Of a stretch of 64,000 nt of DNA, positions 12,415 to 24,385 are shown in pieces (the stretch's first letter is position 1; each line of letters starts with the position of its first letter). The notes beneath the pieces were generated by a model. That model was not told the DNA's origin. It made no database searches and saw only the letters and a program-made list of their open reading frames with translations. The translations under genes and the position numbers were made by a program. The DNA is from Dioscorea cayenensis subsp. rotundata (lineage: Eukaryota > Streptophyta > Magnoliopsida > Dioscoreales > Dioscoreaceae): the NCBI RefSeq assembly GCF_009730915.1, contig NC_052474.1, positions 3,259,501-3,323,500 of the forward strand, written 5' to 3'.

Positions 12415-14370
12415 AGCTGTTGTGGCTTTCTCCTCACAGAAGACCAACCGAATTTCCTGTAAAATCCTCCAGGTTATGGTCTGATCTCAGGTAAACTAAA
12501 ACAGCATCAGACTAACAATAAGAAACAATTCAGAAAAACAAGAATAACAGAAGTAAAATATGAACTGCTAAAGAAACCATTACCACAAGCCACATGTGCT
12601 ATGAGGCTGCACCATAGATTATATTTCATGTATATAGATCGAAGATACATCTATATTTGCTTTGCCCTTGATTATTTATTACTTAACCCAAATTTTCTAG
12701 AAATTCCTTGGGTGCTTGATATCAAACATTATCGAATCTCAATGTTATAGAAAGAGACTTATGTGAGAAAGTTTATATGTGGCAAAGGCACAAGGAAGAG
12801 GTGTAGAAGATCTAAGTTGTTATGGATGGTTGGTACAGTGAAGAAGTGTTCAACAAGTGCTTGTGCAATCATAACCTGACATCTTTTAAGCAAAAAATTA
12901 AGATATTTGAAAAATGTTAAGGTGGCACCATACTAACCCTTTTTACCACCAGCAAAAAGTAGATATTGGCACTATCATGTATTCCAATGCATGTAAGCTA
13001 GGCTAGACAAATCCTTTAGAAGACCCTTCCGCTTGAATCACAAGTCTTCCTACACTCCACATATCCCTATACAATACTATCTTCTCTTTTCCATCATCAA
13101 TTATCATATAATCCTCCATCACCCACATCTGAAACTCTTCAACCATTGTTGTTGATTGAGGGGGGCTCACTAACTTAACTTTTCCCTCCATACTTATGCA
13201 GCATATAGAGGGCTAAACTATCTTTAACATCTCTCCATCACCTTCATCACCAATCAAAACAACTACTAATTCGACATTAATACCATTATTTGGAAAAGAT
13301 AAATTTACAAACTTATGTTACTCAAGAAGAAACGAGACAGAATTAAAGAGAAACTAAAATGTATTCAAATAAAACTTTGGTTCATGATGTGTAAGTCAAT
13401 AATAAAAGCTAATTTTAATAGCCAGTATAGAAAATCAAGAGAAAAAACCACAGCATGGTATTCATCAGAGCCACGAAAACATACAATAGAACTAATTAGC
13501 ATTGCAAAACTTTAGGACAGTAATGAAATCTTGCATGAAAAATGGGAATGGTAAATGATAATAAAGAGTTGCAAAAGGAGATTCAGGATGTAATTCCCTT
13601 TTACATATGGGTTCCAAAAGTACATTTTTTCCAACAAAATATATATAAATTCAAATGGGGAAGGTGAGGAACCCATACTTAGGAAAAGAAATGATCGAAG
13701 CCATCAAACTTACAACAACATTAGAAAAGTATTGCCATTTGAAATTCATATAGAGATGTACATAGCAGAATAGCAACTAGTGATAAGAATTACAGGGATC
13801 AACAATATGAAGATCTACAACAAGCAATCCGATCATTCTCAGTAATGATCAGGAACTCATGATCCAACTTATTCTGGTCCCCTCAGACACAAAAATTGCT
13901 ATACCTGAAAGAACTAGCAACAAATATCATGAAAAAAGGCCACACAAAAATAGGGAGAATATAGAGAATCATTCCAGTAAAACAAAACCTTTATAAAAAC
14001 TTTTTAAGATCGAAATGGTCCCAAGTCACAAAACCTTAATAATTTCAACCAGGTAAATTCGTACATTTTTCAGGTTAAAAAAATAATCATCAGCATCCGC
14101 AAATATGATCCATCAATGACAAGCCTACGGTTGGAAAACACATCAAAGATGGAAACTTCACAACAAGAAATAAGCAGACAAACGATTAAGCTTTTGCTCA
14201 GAAATCTAATGAGAACGTACCCAACAACGAAGACGGGTAAAATCCCTCGGCTTTAGATTCGATCAAACCCTTCCATTCATGACCTTCTTCGAACCCAGCG
14301 ATCGCTGGTCACCGACGGCGAATCCTCCGATTCGAAGAAGAGAGGGAGAGAGAAAGAGGGATCCAAGAGC
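12415..14370 (-). other. 5' UTR and 5'-UTR intron of the GIL1-like gene
   Basis: A donor, gtacgttc, at 14220 and an acceptor, ttttacag, at 12457 bracket a 1.76-kb intron inside the 5' UTR. The first, non-coding exon would be 14221 to about 14370 and is more GC-rich and purine-rich than its surroundings, with an AGGGTTAGGG telo-box-like motif just upstream (near 14383). No other gene is supported inside the intron; a weak 62-codon frame at 13003-13191 is treated as noise or a relic. Confidence 0.6.
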
Positions 14371-15900
14371 TAGCGGGTTTCTAGGGTTAGGGCTTGGGAA
14401 CCATCAAAAGAGAGACCTTGGGTTTTAGGGCTGGAGCACATCGAGAAGTTATTCGAAGAGGAGGGTTGGGATGCCCGGCTTTCGATCCTGACCGTAGGAT
14501 GAAGAATGGACGGTATATGTTCATTGATCTGTGGGGCCCACCCTCATTTGGCAATACTTCGGATTCCACTAGCAAGGAACCTTTTTGTCGCCGCGTTGCC
14601 CTTTCTTTTCTTTTTTTTTCATGTTAAAAAAAAAATTAAATGAGTCAATTAGATATTTAAATAATCTATGCGCTTTAACATTAACTGGTTACTAATTATA
14701 ATTAGGAAAATCCCATTAAAAAAAAAATTTAAAAACATGCGTTTTCTAATGTTTATCGTGATATTTTTTAAATAATAATATATTATTGGAGTAAGTGTGT
14801 ACTTGTGCACATTTGAGTGGAATTTAAATTTTTATGAATTAACTCAATGAATAATTGAACTTTGGAACTTGACAGTCCAACTTTTTGTGGGGCATTTTGT
14901 GGATGGTGAGAGAGTATCAATTTATTTATTTATTTATTTATTAGTAAAATTAGGTGGAGGGTGGGTAAAGAGAGCAAGGTTGTTTGATTTTTATAATGAC
15001 AGTAGTTGGGGAATTAGATGATACATCTTCTACCACAACCTTATTCGTACAAAATAATTAGAATTTTGGGCTTTTTAAACTGAAATAATTATTATTATTA
15101 GATTTAGGAGAAAACTCATTATTTTTTTTTTCAAAATAATGATATATTTACATGAAAAAAATAAGAATGAATTGTATGTTAATTATCAAAGCCATTTAGT
15201 TCAAGTGGTTAGAGGCACTAACATAATTTTTTTGTGTGACATGTAAAGTAACGAGAGTTTAAATATTTGTTGAAAAAATTAACTTACAGATAATATTGCA
15301 TCTTTTTAAAATATTAACTCATGCACGATAGAAATATTAATAGATGATTGCCATCTTTGTAAAAACAATGTTAATTGGCATCATGCATTCACATTATTTT
15401 CCATCCCTTTTAATCAGTATCCTCAATAGCAATTATAGTTTATATGGCACTACAATGTTGGACACTCGTCACAACCTGCCTTTTTACTTGTACTTCGTTA
15501 CGCTCCCTCTTTTAACCATGGTTGAGAACTGCCCCAACTCCACCTTCAACTTCATTTGCTCTTTTGTTGGAGCCTCTGCTCCTTCCTCCAAATTCTAGAC
15601 TTCTCCTTTATTAGTATCCATGTCATTTGAGCCTATTATTTAAATATATAATTATTCATTATTTTAAAATACAATATATTTAAATTTTTATTATAAATAA
15701 ATTTTAAAATATAAATAGTGATGACCAAATAAAGGTTTGATTAACATAATTTAAAGAAAACCTCTATTTTGGTTAAAAACAAATTATAAGTTCGTTTCAA
15801 ATATGAATAAATGAAGTCGTGATGAGAATATTATTATTAAAACTTGAATTTGCATATTATTAAAGTCATCCTTTGGTATTATTGTCAATTTCATATGTTG

Positions 15901-15941
<41 letters not shown>

Positions 15942-16734
15942 TGCCAATATATTTTTGTTTAAAAAAATCATGGCAACAAACCTTAGATTTCCAAAAAACA
16001 GAAAAACAATATTATGGTATTTTCAAGTTTTTTTAAAAATTTTTACAACACTAAACACTTGGATGAATAGCGATCTTTAATGAGTTATAACATTTGATTC
16101 CCGAGAGAGAGACATATCATATTATCATGTTATTTATTTATTTATTTATTATTATTTTCACAAGTAAACTCTATATCTCCCTTCTCTTTTTTCAATATAT
16201 ATATATATATCCCTTCTCTTCTTCACTTTGTAAATCACACAGCTCATCTTCCTCTCTTCGTTAGATCCATCTCCTAAATCACTAATGCAGATTAAAATTT
16301 TAGGGATTTTTTCCCCATAATTTTTTTCATCCATTCAGAGTTCTTAAAATCTTTGATTCACTCTAGATGGCATTCAAGCTTTTAATTGAAAAGATAATCT
16401 CTTCATTAATAAAGTTTTGATATTGGATTAATTTCTCAAAATAAATATATTAATTAATTCAATAAAAAAAAGTGTCTAACATTTTAAAGTAATAAAGCTA
16501 ACAACTTGACATTCTAAACACATTTATACTTACTCTTAAACTTATCCCCTAAATATCTTCTTTACCAAAGTGATTTCTGTGAGTACATTTGGCCATATGG
16601 TATTGGTTGATTGTTGTTATGTTATCTCTTTGATCATTAAAGACTCTCTTTTTTGGTATATGTTTAAAGTTATTTTGTCTTTGCTGGTACACAATAATAT
16701 CTAAACCTTCAGAAAACCCGTGAGTGAGCATATC
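14371..16734. other. AT-rich intergenic stretch
   Basis: No gene recognised. It contains a TTTA repeat near 14925-14942, a long (TA)n at about 15903-15938, a second TA tract near 16197-16210 and one SINE-like candidate listed separately. Confidence 0.6.
15184..15330 (+). mobile_element. Possible tRNA-derived SINE
   Basis: TAGTTCAAGTGG at 15199-15210 fits the RNA polymerase III A box. A degraded B-box-like GAGTTTAAATA follows about 45 bases later, then an A-rich stretch. No clear target duplication was found and the 3' limit is uncertain. Confidence 0.3.
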
Positions 16735-17160
16735 TTAATGAATTTTGTTTTGTTGATCTTGCCCCTCTAACCCTAGAGAAGGCCAGTCAAGGAGGATGAG
16801 GCGGCGGCGTGGGCGGTCGAGGAGGCGGAGGCATCGTTTGCAGATGAGGGAGGCGGCAAAAAACACGAAGTCCGGGAGGCCGGAGAGAAGGCGGAGGAGG
16901 AGCTCATCAGAGAGGTCGGGCCCTAGCATTAGGGTTTGCTTCTTTTGCATGCCGAGAACCTCATGCTTGACTGGGTGCTTGAGAGGAACGTCGGCAAACC
17001 ACAGCTTCGGCCAGCTACGGGAGCTCGAAGAAAAGGCGGAGGAGGAGCTCATCAGAAAGAGGGGCAGTGAGGCCGGGCCCTAGCATTAGGGTTTACTGCT
17101 TCTGCATATCGAGAACCTCATGCTTGACCAGGGGCTTGAGAGGAGCGTCATCTCAGAATC
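16735..17160 (-). pseudogene. F-box protein gene fragment with an internal tandem duplication
   Basis: The minus strand encodes LSDELLLRLLSGLPDFVFFA followed by SLICKRCLRLLDRPRRRLIL and LDWPSLGLEG, a clear F-box domain of the F-box/LRR At5g07670 type. The frame then stops and no leucine-rich repeats follow. The upstream part (antisense of 16901-17010 and 17046-17155) is present twice with a 145-base period, so the start region of the F-box gene has been duplicated. It looks like a gene relic or transposon-captured fragment rather than a working gene. Confidence 0.65.
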
Positions 17161-17250
17161 AGCTGACTTTCACTTTGCTAGCTTATTGCACCAATTTTAT
17201 TCTCATTTTTCTTCTCCATTTGACGGGAAATTTATTTCTTTTCTATTGTA

Positions 17251-17420
17251 AGGTTGCAGATGTTTCCCGAGCTGTAAGACCAAATGCAGATGCCTTGATG
17301 TTACCTGGTAAGTCTGCTCCGTGCCACGATCGGGCAAGGATATTGCCAGTTGGGGTGGGAAAAGAGTATTTGAATTTTCTTCATGGCTCCAAAGTTCCAT
17401 GCGTCCCCTGCTCATACGCA
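17251..17420 (+). pseudogene. Plastidial pyruvate kinase exon fragment
   Basis: The plus strand reads VADVSRAVRPNADALMLPGK followed by SAP and, further on, RARILPVG. This matches the VADVSEAVRQxADALMLSGESA block of plant plastidial pyruvate kinases. It is preceded by ttgtaag, an acceptor-like site. In the intact enzyme this block belongs to the catalytic barrel; here only about 40-50 codons are recognisable and the conserved Glu of GES is Lys. A fragment, not a gene. Confidence 0.6.
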
Positions 17421-17469
17421 AAGATGGAAAAAGCTTTATGTTACAAATTAGGGTTTAAAATTTGGTGAA

Positions 17470-19367
17470 ATTTTGATTTGCTTTTTTGATTTGGGTGTGA
17501 AATTAGAGTGCGATTTTAAGTTTTTTTAATTAGGTATTTTAATCATTGACGGATCTTGGCCGAGATGCTTCTCTTTGGTTCGGTTCGTTCTTTGTTTTTT
17601 TCATCATTTTTTATTTTTAATACATTTTTATTTTTTGTTGTTGTTTTCTCTTTCTTTTGCGGCCGCTTTCCAAGTTTCCATTTGTTTGATCGTGGTTCTT
17701 GAATTTTCCTATTTTACCTTTTAATATTAGATCTGGGTAATTGCTCAATAATTTTATCTTCGTTTGTTTTTTCCCTTTAATTTTTTTCCTTATTTTACTG
17801 CATATATATATATATCATATAATTGGGGGGTTTTTAATTTGTTTACATGCTTTGTTTGCTTCCCATCTGTTTTAGCTTATGATTTCTTCTGATATATAAG
17901 TATCAAGTTGATATATGAATTGGATAGGATGTATAAGTATCAAGGTGATATATGAATTGGATAGGATATACACATTAACATTTTGAAAATTTAAATCTTT
18001 GTCTGATAAGTATGAATTGATATGAATTGATAGAATTTGTACTTTCCTCGTATGAAATCATATATTTGAAAATCCAAATCTTTGTTTAGATTTGGATTGG
18101 CTTCTGAATACATATATAAGTTTAATGGCATGAATTGAATAGAATTGACACGTTGGTAGCTCAGTGCATTTTAGATAGGAATGACCATTTATCTTTACAA
18201 GCCCAATAATTTTTTATCTATAGTATTCAATTGGTAGTAAATGCAAATCCTAATGTTAATTAATCTTACATGGTCCCACCATTAGATGGAATCAACACAA
18301 TTCCTTGACATGTGTATATTTAGTTGCAAGTGTGATCTTATCCTGACATTACATTAAAATTGCTTTGATTTCTCAAGTACATGTACATTAATTAGATTAG
18401 ATCAAATAAATCTCAACTGCCATCCATTGCTTATAAAACCATCTCAATGCATTGTAACAAAGTTACCTTCCCCTTTTGGCACACACATGGCTGAGGCTAT
18501 TCAAGATTAGGTAAATCTTTTAATTATGATTTTTTTTATTTGTTAATTTTAATAACTGACATCCTTCATGTTTATTTTATTATACTTTTTAATTTTATAA
18601 TAATTTAAAAACCCATTTGATTTTTTTCCATTGTTTGTTTAATACAACGTGGTGATGGTTACTTATTATTATTGTTATTATTATTATTATCTCATTATTA
18701 TTATTGTGAATATTATATGTTTCCAAAAATATTTTCCTTACTAAAATTTGATGACAACCACTTAATGGGTCACATTAACATATGTATTTAATGTTCTTAT
18801 ATTTGGAAATTATTGAATTTAATTTCTATTCTAATTAAATTAAGAGAAACTTATATATATATATATATATATTGGACATGTATCTTATTTCAATTTTTAC
18901 AACAAAGAAGAAAAAAATCAAGTAGAAGGCTTAATACTCAAAATTGTTTTTCCTTTCAAAGTATTGAAATGAAATCATTTTCATTATTCAATAAACAATA
19001 TAATATATTACAGAAATATATTTCTCCACTTTTCAGATTTTGCGAACATACTTCTCATACTGAAAACGATTTACAAAAAAAAAATGACATTAATAATTTT
19101 TTTAAAAAATTTATACTATCTTTTCAATCTTCTTTTTAGATATAGTTAACACGCAGCGTTAGTGCGGGTACATAAATCAAGTAGTCTTTAATTCATCCTT
19201 TAACTATAATTTTAATATTTAATAATTTGAATTTTGAATATATATTTTTTTTTCAGTTTTGAAAACTTCATGATAATTTTGTGTTAATTATACATGTTTT
19301 TGTATTTTTAATTTTATAAAACACACAATAATTTATGTATCTAAATAGGTTTTTTTAATTGAAAACA

Positions 19368-19398
<31 letters not shown>

Positions 19399-19540
19399 TT
19401 ATAATAATAATAATAATGAAAAAAAAAACAGAATGTCAAAAACGATGCCACGGGCAATGAAAACGAAAACTGTTAATTTCACGTCAGCTGATACATTAAG
19501 GACCTAATTGCAATTAAAATTCACTGAAGGGGTTTAACGC
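17470..19540. other. AT-rich intergenic stretch
   Basis: A 37-base unit is tandemly repeated at 17895-17968. ATT and TAA trinucleotide tracts lie near 18664-18712 and 19369-19417, and a (TA)n near 18855-18872. No gene recognised. The right end is the likely promoter of the Ycf20-like gene. Confidence 0.55.
17895..17968. repeat. 37-base tandem duplication
   Basis: Two nearly identical units, 17895-17931 and 17932-17968, differ at one or two positions. They are AT-rich and non-coding. Confidence 0.8.
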
Positions 19541-21610
19541 AAACATGGCTTTACCTTATCCCCTTCTTCCCCGAGAGAAGGCGCGAAAGGGACTGGAGTT
19601 CATCGGAGCTCGAGAGCCCGCTGGTCGTCCGCTGGTCGTTCCTGGTGAGATCCCGATCCTTCTCGTTTTCATACAATTGGGTTTGGAACCTCCTCAGCAT
19701 GGGTTGAATTCGATTGCTTTCGAGGTCCATGAATCATCCATTTGTCTTCTCCACTCGTAGGGTTTTAGGAATCTTTCGATTTGATCTCAGGATTTAATGA
19801 GAAATTGCTGAATTTCTGTAGATGTATGTGTTCCAAATCATTATTGGGATTATGGAGATCAGTTTTTCAATTTGCATAATTTTTATTGGCCTCATCATCA
19901 AGTAATTCCTTTTGCGTTTGGTGGGGAATTGGGAGCAATGTGAATGTTCGTGTCTTTGCAAATCCAGTATTAGGTTTAGGGTTTTATGGAAATACCTTGG
20001 GTTGCATCGGTTTGGTTCGAATTTTTGAGTATTTTCTTTAACTATATGAATGGCTTCTTGACAGTGCACGAGATGGGGATATTGGGCCATGCACTGGCTG
20101 CTTTTTTGAGTAGGTTCTATATGGCAATCGAAGTTGCATCCAGAAGTAGAGAGCATGTTGGCCTGCATAAATGCATCCTTTATTTGTTTGCCTTCTCAAT
20201 GTCTTGTTCAAAGTATGATTTTTCCTCTTTTTTTCTGGCGGGTTTTGACATCCATTGAGCATTCTTAGGTACTTCTGTCTACTTTGTTTCTGCCAACCCA
20301 GAATCATCCTTTAATCCACTCTCAAAGGATGTCAAATAAAGAATTTATTAATGGTTTATATTGGTATTTGTTTCTTATTTGAAGAATAAGACATCCTTAA
20401 AGCTATACAGCTTGTATTTTACTTGTGTTATTATGAATGTCTTCTGCATGAGAGAATCAGTATCAGGATTTTAGGCGAAGCGTGAATTGCAAGATTAACC
20501 AAACTATAGTACAAGCTTGAAATGGAATTATTAGAGTTGGTAGAGCAAATCAAGCCATTTGGGCGGTAATTTAGTAACTAGGCACTTCTAATAATTATTA
20601 AGAAAATTGAGTGAGAAGGTAGCTTGTAACTTATGGATTGAAAATAGTTGTTTCATTACTTTTGCTGGCATTGCTTTTATAGCATGCTAAGTTGTAATTA
20701 ATTAGTTTTTGTTTGTCACAGGTTTTCGGTGGCCTTTTTGAAGATGGAGAGTGCTACTAGATTACTTCAAACATAAAGGCAATTCAAACATAGCCAAATG
20801 TTATCTTTAAACTGCTATATATTTTCTTGTTTTCCACCTACTTATATTTATTCATCCTTTCTAAATCCTGAAAAGATATGTTTATTGTTAGATATTGAAC
20901 CATGCATGTGAAATTTAGACAGGAGTTGTGTTTTAGTCATGCAAAAATGGATTTGTTTATTATTAGTATTCCATATTTTATGAAATAAAGCTTTTGCTGA
21001 ATGAAATATATATTTTGAAAAATATGAATTCGATCCAAAGAAAATGCCACGAAAGACATGTGCAAATCTATTCTTCCAATAGATTCCTGCCTGATTGTCT
21101 GAAAATGAAGGTCCTATATCATGTTTTTAATGTTGACTTGAGCTGGTCCAGTTCAGGCAACAAATGCTCCCCTTTTTTCCAACTGCTGATTCACCTGATA
21201 GTATTGTCATCAACAGTTTTCAGCGCAACTCCCCTTCTGCTGTCACCAGCAGTGGGCCATAGGTGTTTGTCCACTTGGTCACCTGAGTTCTTCTGACAGA
21301 TGACATCTATCTCAAGTTGAGACAATCAAAATAACCGCCAGGTAAATGCTTAATAGGAGTAGGAGATTAATAAATATAGGATAAAAGGATCAACAATAAC
21401 ACATCATTTTATCCTTTTGTTAACTGGATGAAATATGATGACCTTTTAACCTAAATTTTCACCTAGATTGAGTGCAAACGCTAATTTTCTGTACATTATG
21501 CTTTGGATTTCACTATTTTCTGAGTATTTCTGTCTCCTCAATGAGCATGTATTATTGCCAGTATATGTATCTGTACCCAATTTTACCTTGGTTGATTTTC
21601 CATGGGCAGC
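19540..21610 (+). other. Putative 5'-UTR exon and first intron(s) of the Ycf20-like gene
   Basis: A GC-richer segment at about 19540-19642 ends at a good donor (gttcctg|gtgagatc). It contains an ATG at 19545 whose frame is not related to any protein I know and could act as an upstream reading frame. An acceptor at 21610 (ccatgggcag) would open the coding exon. Further small non-coding exons in between, for example near 20722, cannot be excluded. Confidence 0.45.
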
Positions 21611-21632
21611 TGAATTACTGTTGTGAGTGCAA

Positions 21633-23276
21633 ATGTTGGCATCACCATTTTGCAATGAGGTTATCTTCCATTCATCACTAAAATACTCACAGTCAAGATT
21701 TCCTTTGGTTGCATACCTGCAAAAGGCAGCTTTTGGTTTTGACCAAAGCTTTTTCCATCACTGCTGCAGTTTGAGAGTATCCAAGCAATTCTATATATCA
21801 AGGTTGGCTCTAATATTTGATGTTTCAATTGTTAGACTCCTCTGATAAATTATTTCTGAACATAAAATTTGATTTCACTCTTCTGTTATCTTCTAAGTTT
21901 TGTAAAAATGTGAGACATTCAAAATTTTGAATACGCAATCAGCACTAGTAGCTAGTTATATACAGTACAGAATGGTGAGTGTGTATATTATCCAAGGTGT
22001 TTGGATATAGATTATACCTTTTTGGTTGGTTTCATGTTTATATGATGCCCACGTATAGATGATGTGAGATCATGTTCTTCAACAGATGATAATGCAATAG
22101 AAAGATAAGAAATTATTCAAAAACTCAAAATTAAAGGAAGCAGCGTAGGCTAACAATCATGTAGTAGTTAAGATTCTTACTAAAAACTAAAAAACTAAAA
22201 TCTGAATTCAAAATCAAATGTTGCATCAAAAAGGGTGAATCTTCCATTTTTTATTTAGTCCAAAACATACTTAAGATGTTAGGAAATTGTTTGAGAGGTC
22301 AAATGAAATCATAGAGCCAATGAATTGTTATTTTTTTTATGTCAACTAACCCACAAATTCAATGTGATATCTATATCTGTACACACACACACACACGCAC
22401 ACTCTTACACACACACAGATATATAGGTTTAAAGTTGGTTTGGTTCTGAACAAGATACCAGCACATCAGAATTTTTTTTTGTGCTTGGTGACTATGTTCA
22501 TCTCTGTGAGTCTGTTGTAACTCTTTTTAATTTAAATTTGTTTCCATTTAATCCCGTTGTCAGCAGAAAGGATGTAGATGATGAGGATGATGGTAGGATT
22601 TATAATAGTATGATTGATTACCCATGAACTAGTGTTTTGTGACATGAGTTTTCTTGAATAAAACTTTTGATGCAGTTACCTTTTACATTATATATGTAAG
22701 CAAGAACCACGTAATGCATGCATATCAGCTATCTTGAAAATGATCAAGGTACCCTTACTAATGATCCTTCATCCACATTTTCTAATCTTCGTTGTGCGGG
22801 GCTGCAGACGCATGAAATGGGTTATTAGAAGCATGGTAGATGGAAGCAGGCCAGACCCTTCAGGAAGCAACACAAACAATGGAACTCGTCTTGTCAGAGC
22901 AATCCAGAATTTCCAAATTAAATTGAATTCTAAGCTCCAAGAGCTGAGGAAAGGCCTGCTAATGAAGGTTCTTTTCTTCTTACTAGGTTTTTACTGTGCA
23001 ACTGCATTTGCAACAGTTATAGGGCAAACAGGTGACTGGGACATTCTCTCTGCTGGCGTTGCCGTCGTTGTGGTCGAGGCCATTGGTGCTCTCATGTACA
23101 GAGCTTCTTTCCAAATACTGGACAAAATCAAAAGCCTCATAACATTTTTCAACTATTGGAAGGCCGGGCTTTCCCTGGGGTTGTTCTTAGATGCGTTCAA
23201 GTATGAAGTGGATACTTTCTTTGAATCTTCCAGCCCATTTCAAATCCAATTTGATATATTATCCAAATTCTGGTAG
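21633..23276 (+). CDS. Ycf20-like chloroplast protein
   Basis: Two coding exons, 21633-21802 and 22808-23276, join within an arginine codon (YIS-R-RMKWVIRS) and give 212 residues. The first exon, MLASPFCNEVIFHSSLKYSQ onward, is rich in Ser, Phe and basic residues with almost no acids, as expected of a chloroplast transit peptide. The second carries the Ycf20 core: GTRLVRAIQNFQIKLNSKLQ, then FLLGFYCATAFATVIGQTGD and AGVAVVVVEAIGALMYRA (two membrane segments), then FNYWKAGLSLGLFLDAFKYE. Arabidopsis relatives At5g43050, At1g65420 and At3g56830 are chloroplast proteins, some needed for normal non-photochemical quenching. The start is inferred from splice-phase fit and is less certain than the core. 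Confidence 0.87.
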
Positions 23277-24164
23277 ATAGTACACATTTTTATTTTATTT
23301 AGATGAAAAATGCATTGTATCAGAATGATTGTTGTTTTGTGAAATTTTATCATATGTATTTGTCTCTCTTTCTTGGTTTTTGTTGGCAGACATGCATTTG
23401 GCCCACCAGACAACAAGAACTTCCCACTTCCCAGTATAATGTTTGGACAGATGTGCTGTTTGTTTGTGAAATTCCAAGTATAACCTTTAGATGGGTATGC
23501 TGTTTGTTAGTTGATGGTTCACGGTGAAATTTTTTTTAATGGACAAACAACTTCCAGGTGAAAATTTGTTAGCATCTTTTTGTTTTAAGATTTTTTTTTT
23601 TTACATATATATATATATATATAAACACCCCCTAAAAACCTTCAAATTACACGTCTATTTTCATGAAGTTTCTCTTTTTACAATACCCTTAAGTGGAGTT
23701 TTTTATTATTTATTTATTTAACAATGCGAACAAATCACTCAAAACATATATAATTTTTAGTATTGTAGTTCAATCATATATTGGAAGGAAGTCAAATTTT
23801 CAATTTCATATATAGGAATCAAGTGTTTTATTTGTTAGATTATTAACGATAATTGTAAATCTTAATTATAATTTTTTTTAGTTTTTATTAAAAATAAATA
23901 AATAATATCAAGAGCCCTTAAGTTTAGTGATATTGTTTCACTGAAAAAAGTATTTTGTAGGGATTTTCATTGTCCATGATTCATAACGTGCCACATAAGG
24001 TGGCACAAAAAAGAATCTCTAGTGTGGAAGTAGACTTGCAGGTCAATTCTCATATGTACATGGTGAGTGTATTTATCAATTTTCAATGATGCAGGCATGT
24101 TTGAGATGTGGTTTATTTATTTTATAAATAATAATTATAATAATAAATAATAATAAATGTATAA

Positions 24165-24385
24165 ATAATAATCATTCATTGTTGAATAGTAAAGGACCCG
24201 CTTCAGCCATGTTCTTTATCAAATGCCATAGACTTGAGCAAAGATTCAAGAATAAACATATGCCCAATAAAAATAAAAGTACAAATAGTCATCATTCATA
24301 ATTGAATAAAAAAAGAACTGCTTCAGCTATGTCCTTTTATCATATGCCAGAGACTTGAGTCAAGATTCAAGATTAATTATATATG
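24165..24385. repeat. Tandem duplication, period about 120 bases
   Basis: Segments 24165-24262 and 24285-24382 share CTGCTTCAGC-TATGT, CATATGCCAGAGACTTGAG-type blocks in the same order. They are diverged by roughly one fifth and non-coding. Confidence 0.7.

Noticed and set aside
13003-13191. Minus-strand frame resembling an F-box-associated domain (VEEFQMWVMEDY)
   Set aside because: Only about 60 codons inside the 5'-UTR intron of the GIL1-like gene, with no F-box upstream; resemblance is weak.
14394-14627. Plus-strand frame opposite the GIL1-like promoter
   Set aside because: No domain and it lies over the 5' UTR/promoter of the opposite gene.
19545-19760. Plus-strand frame starting MALPYPLLPREK
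   Set aside because: It crosses a good splice donor and does not fit the Ycf20 transit peptide; treated as 5' UTR with an upstream ATG.
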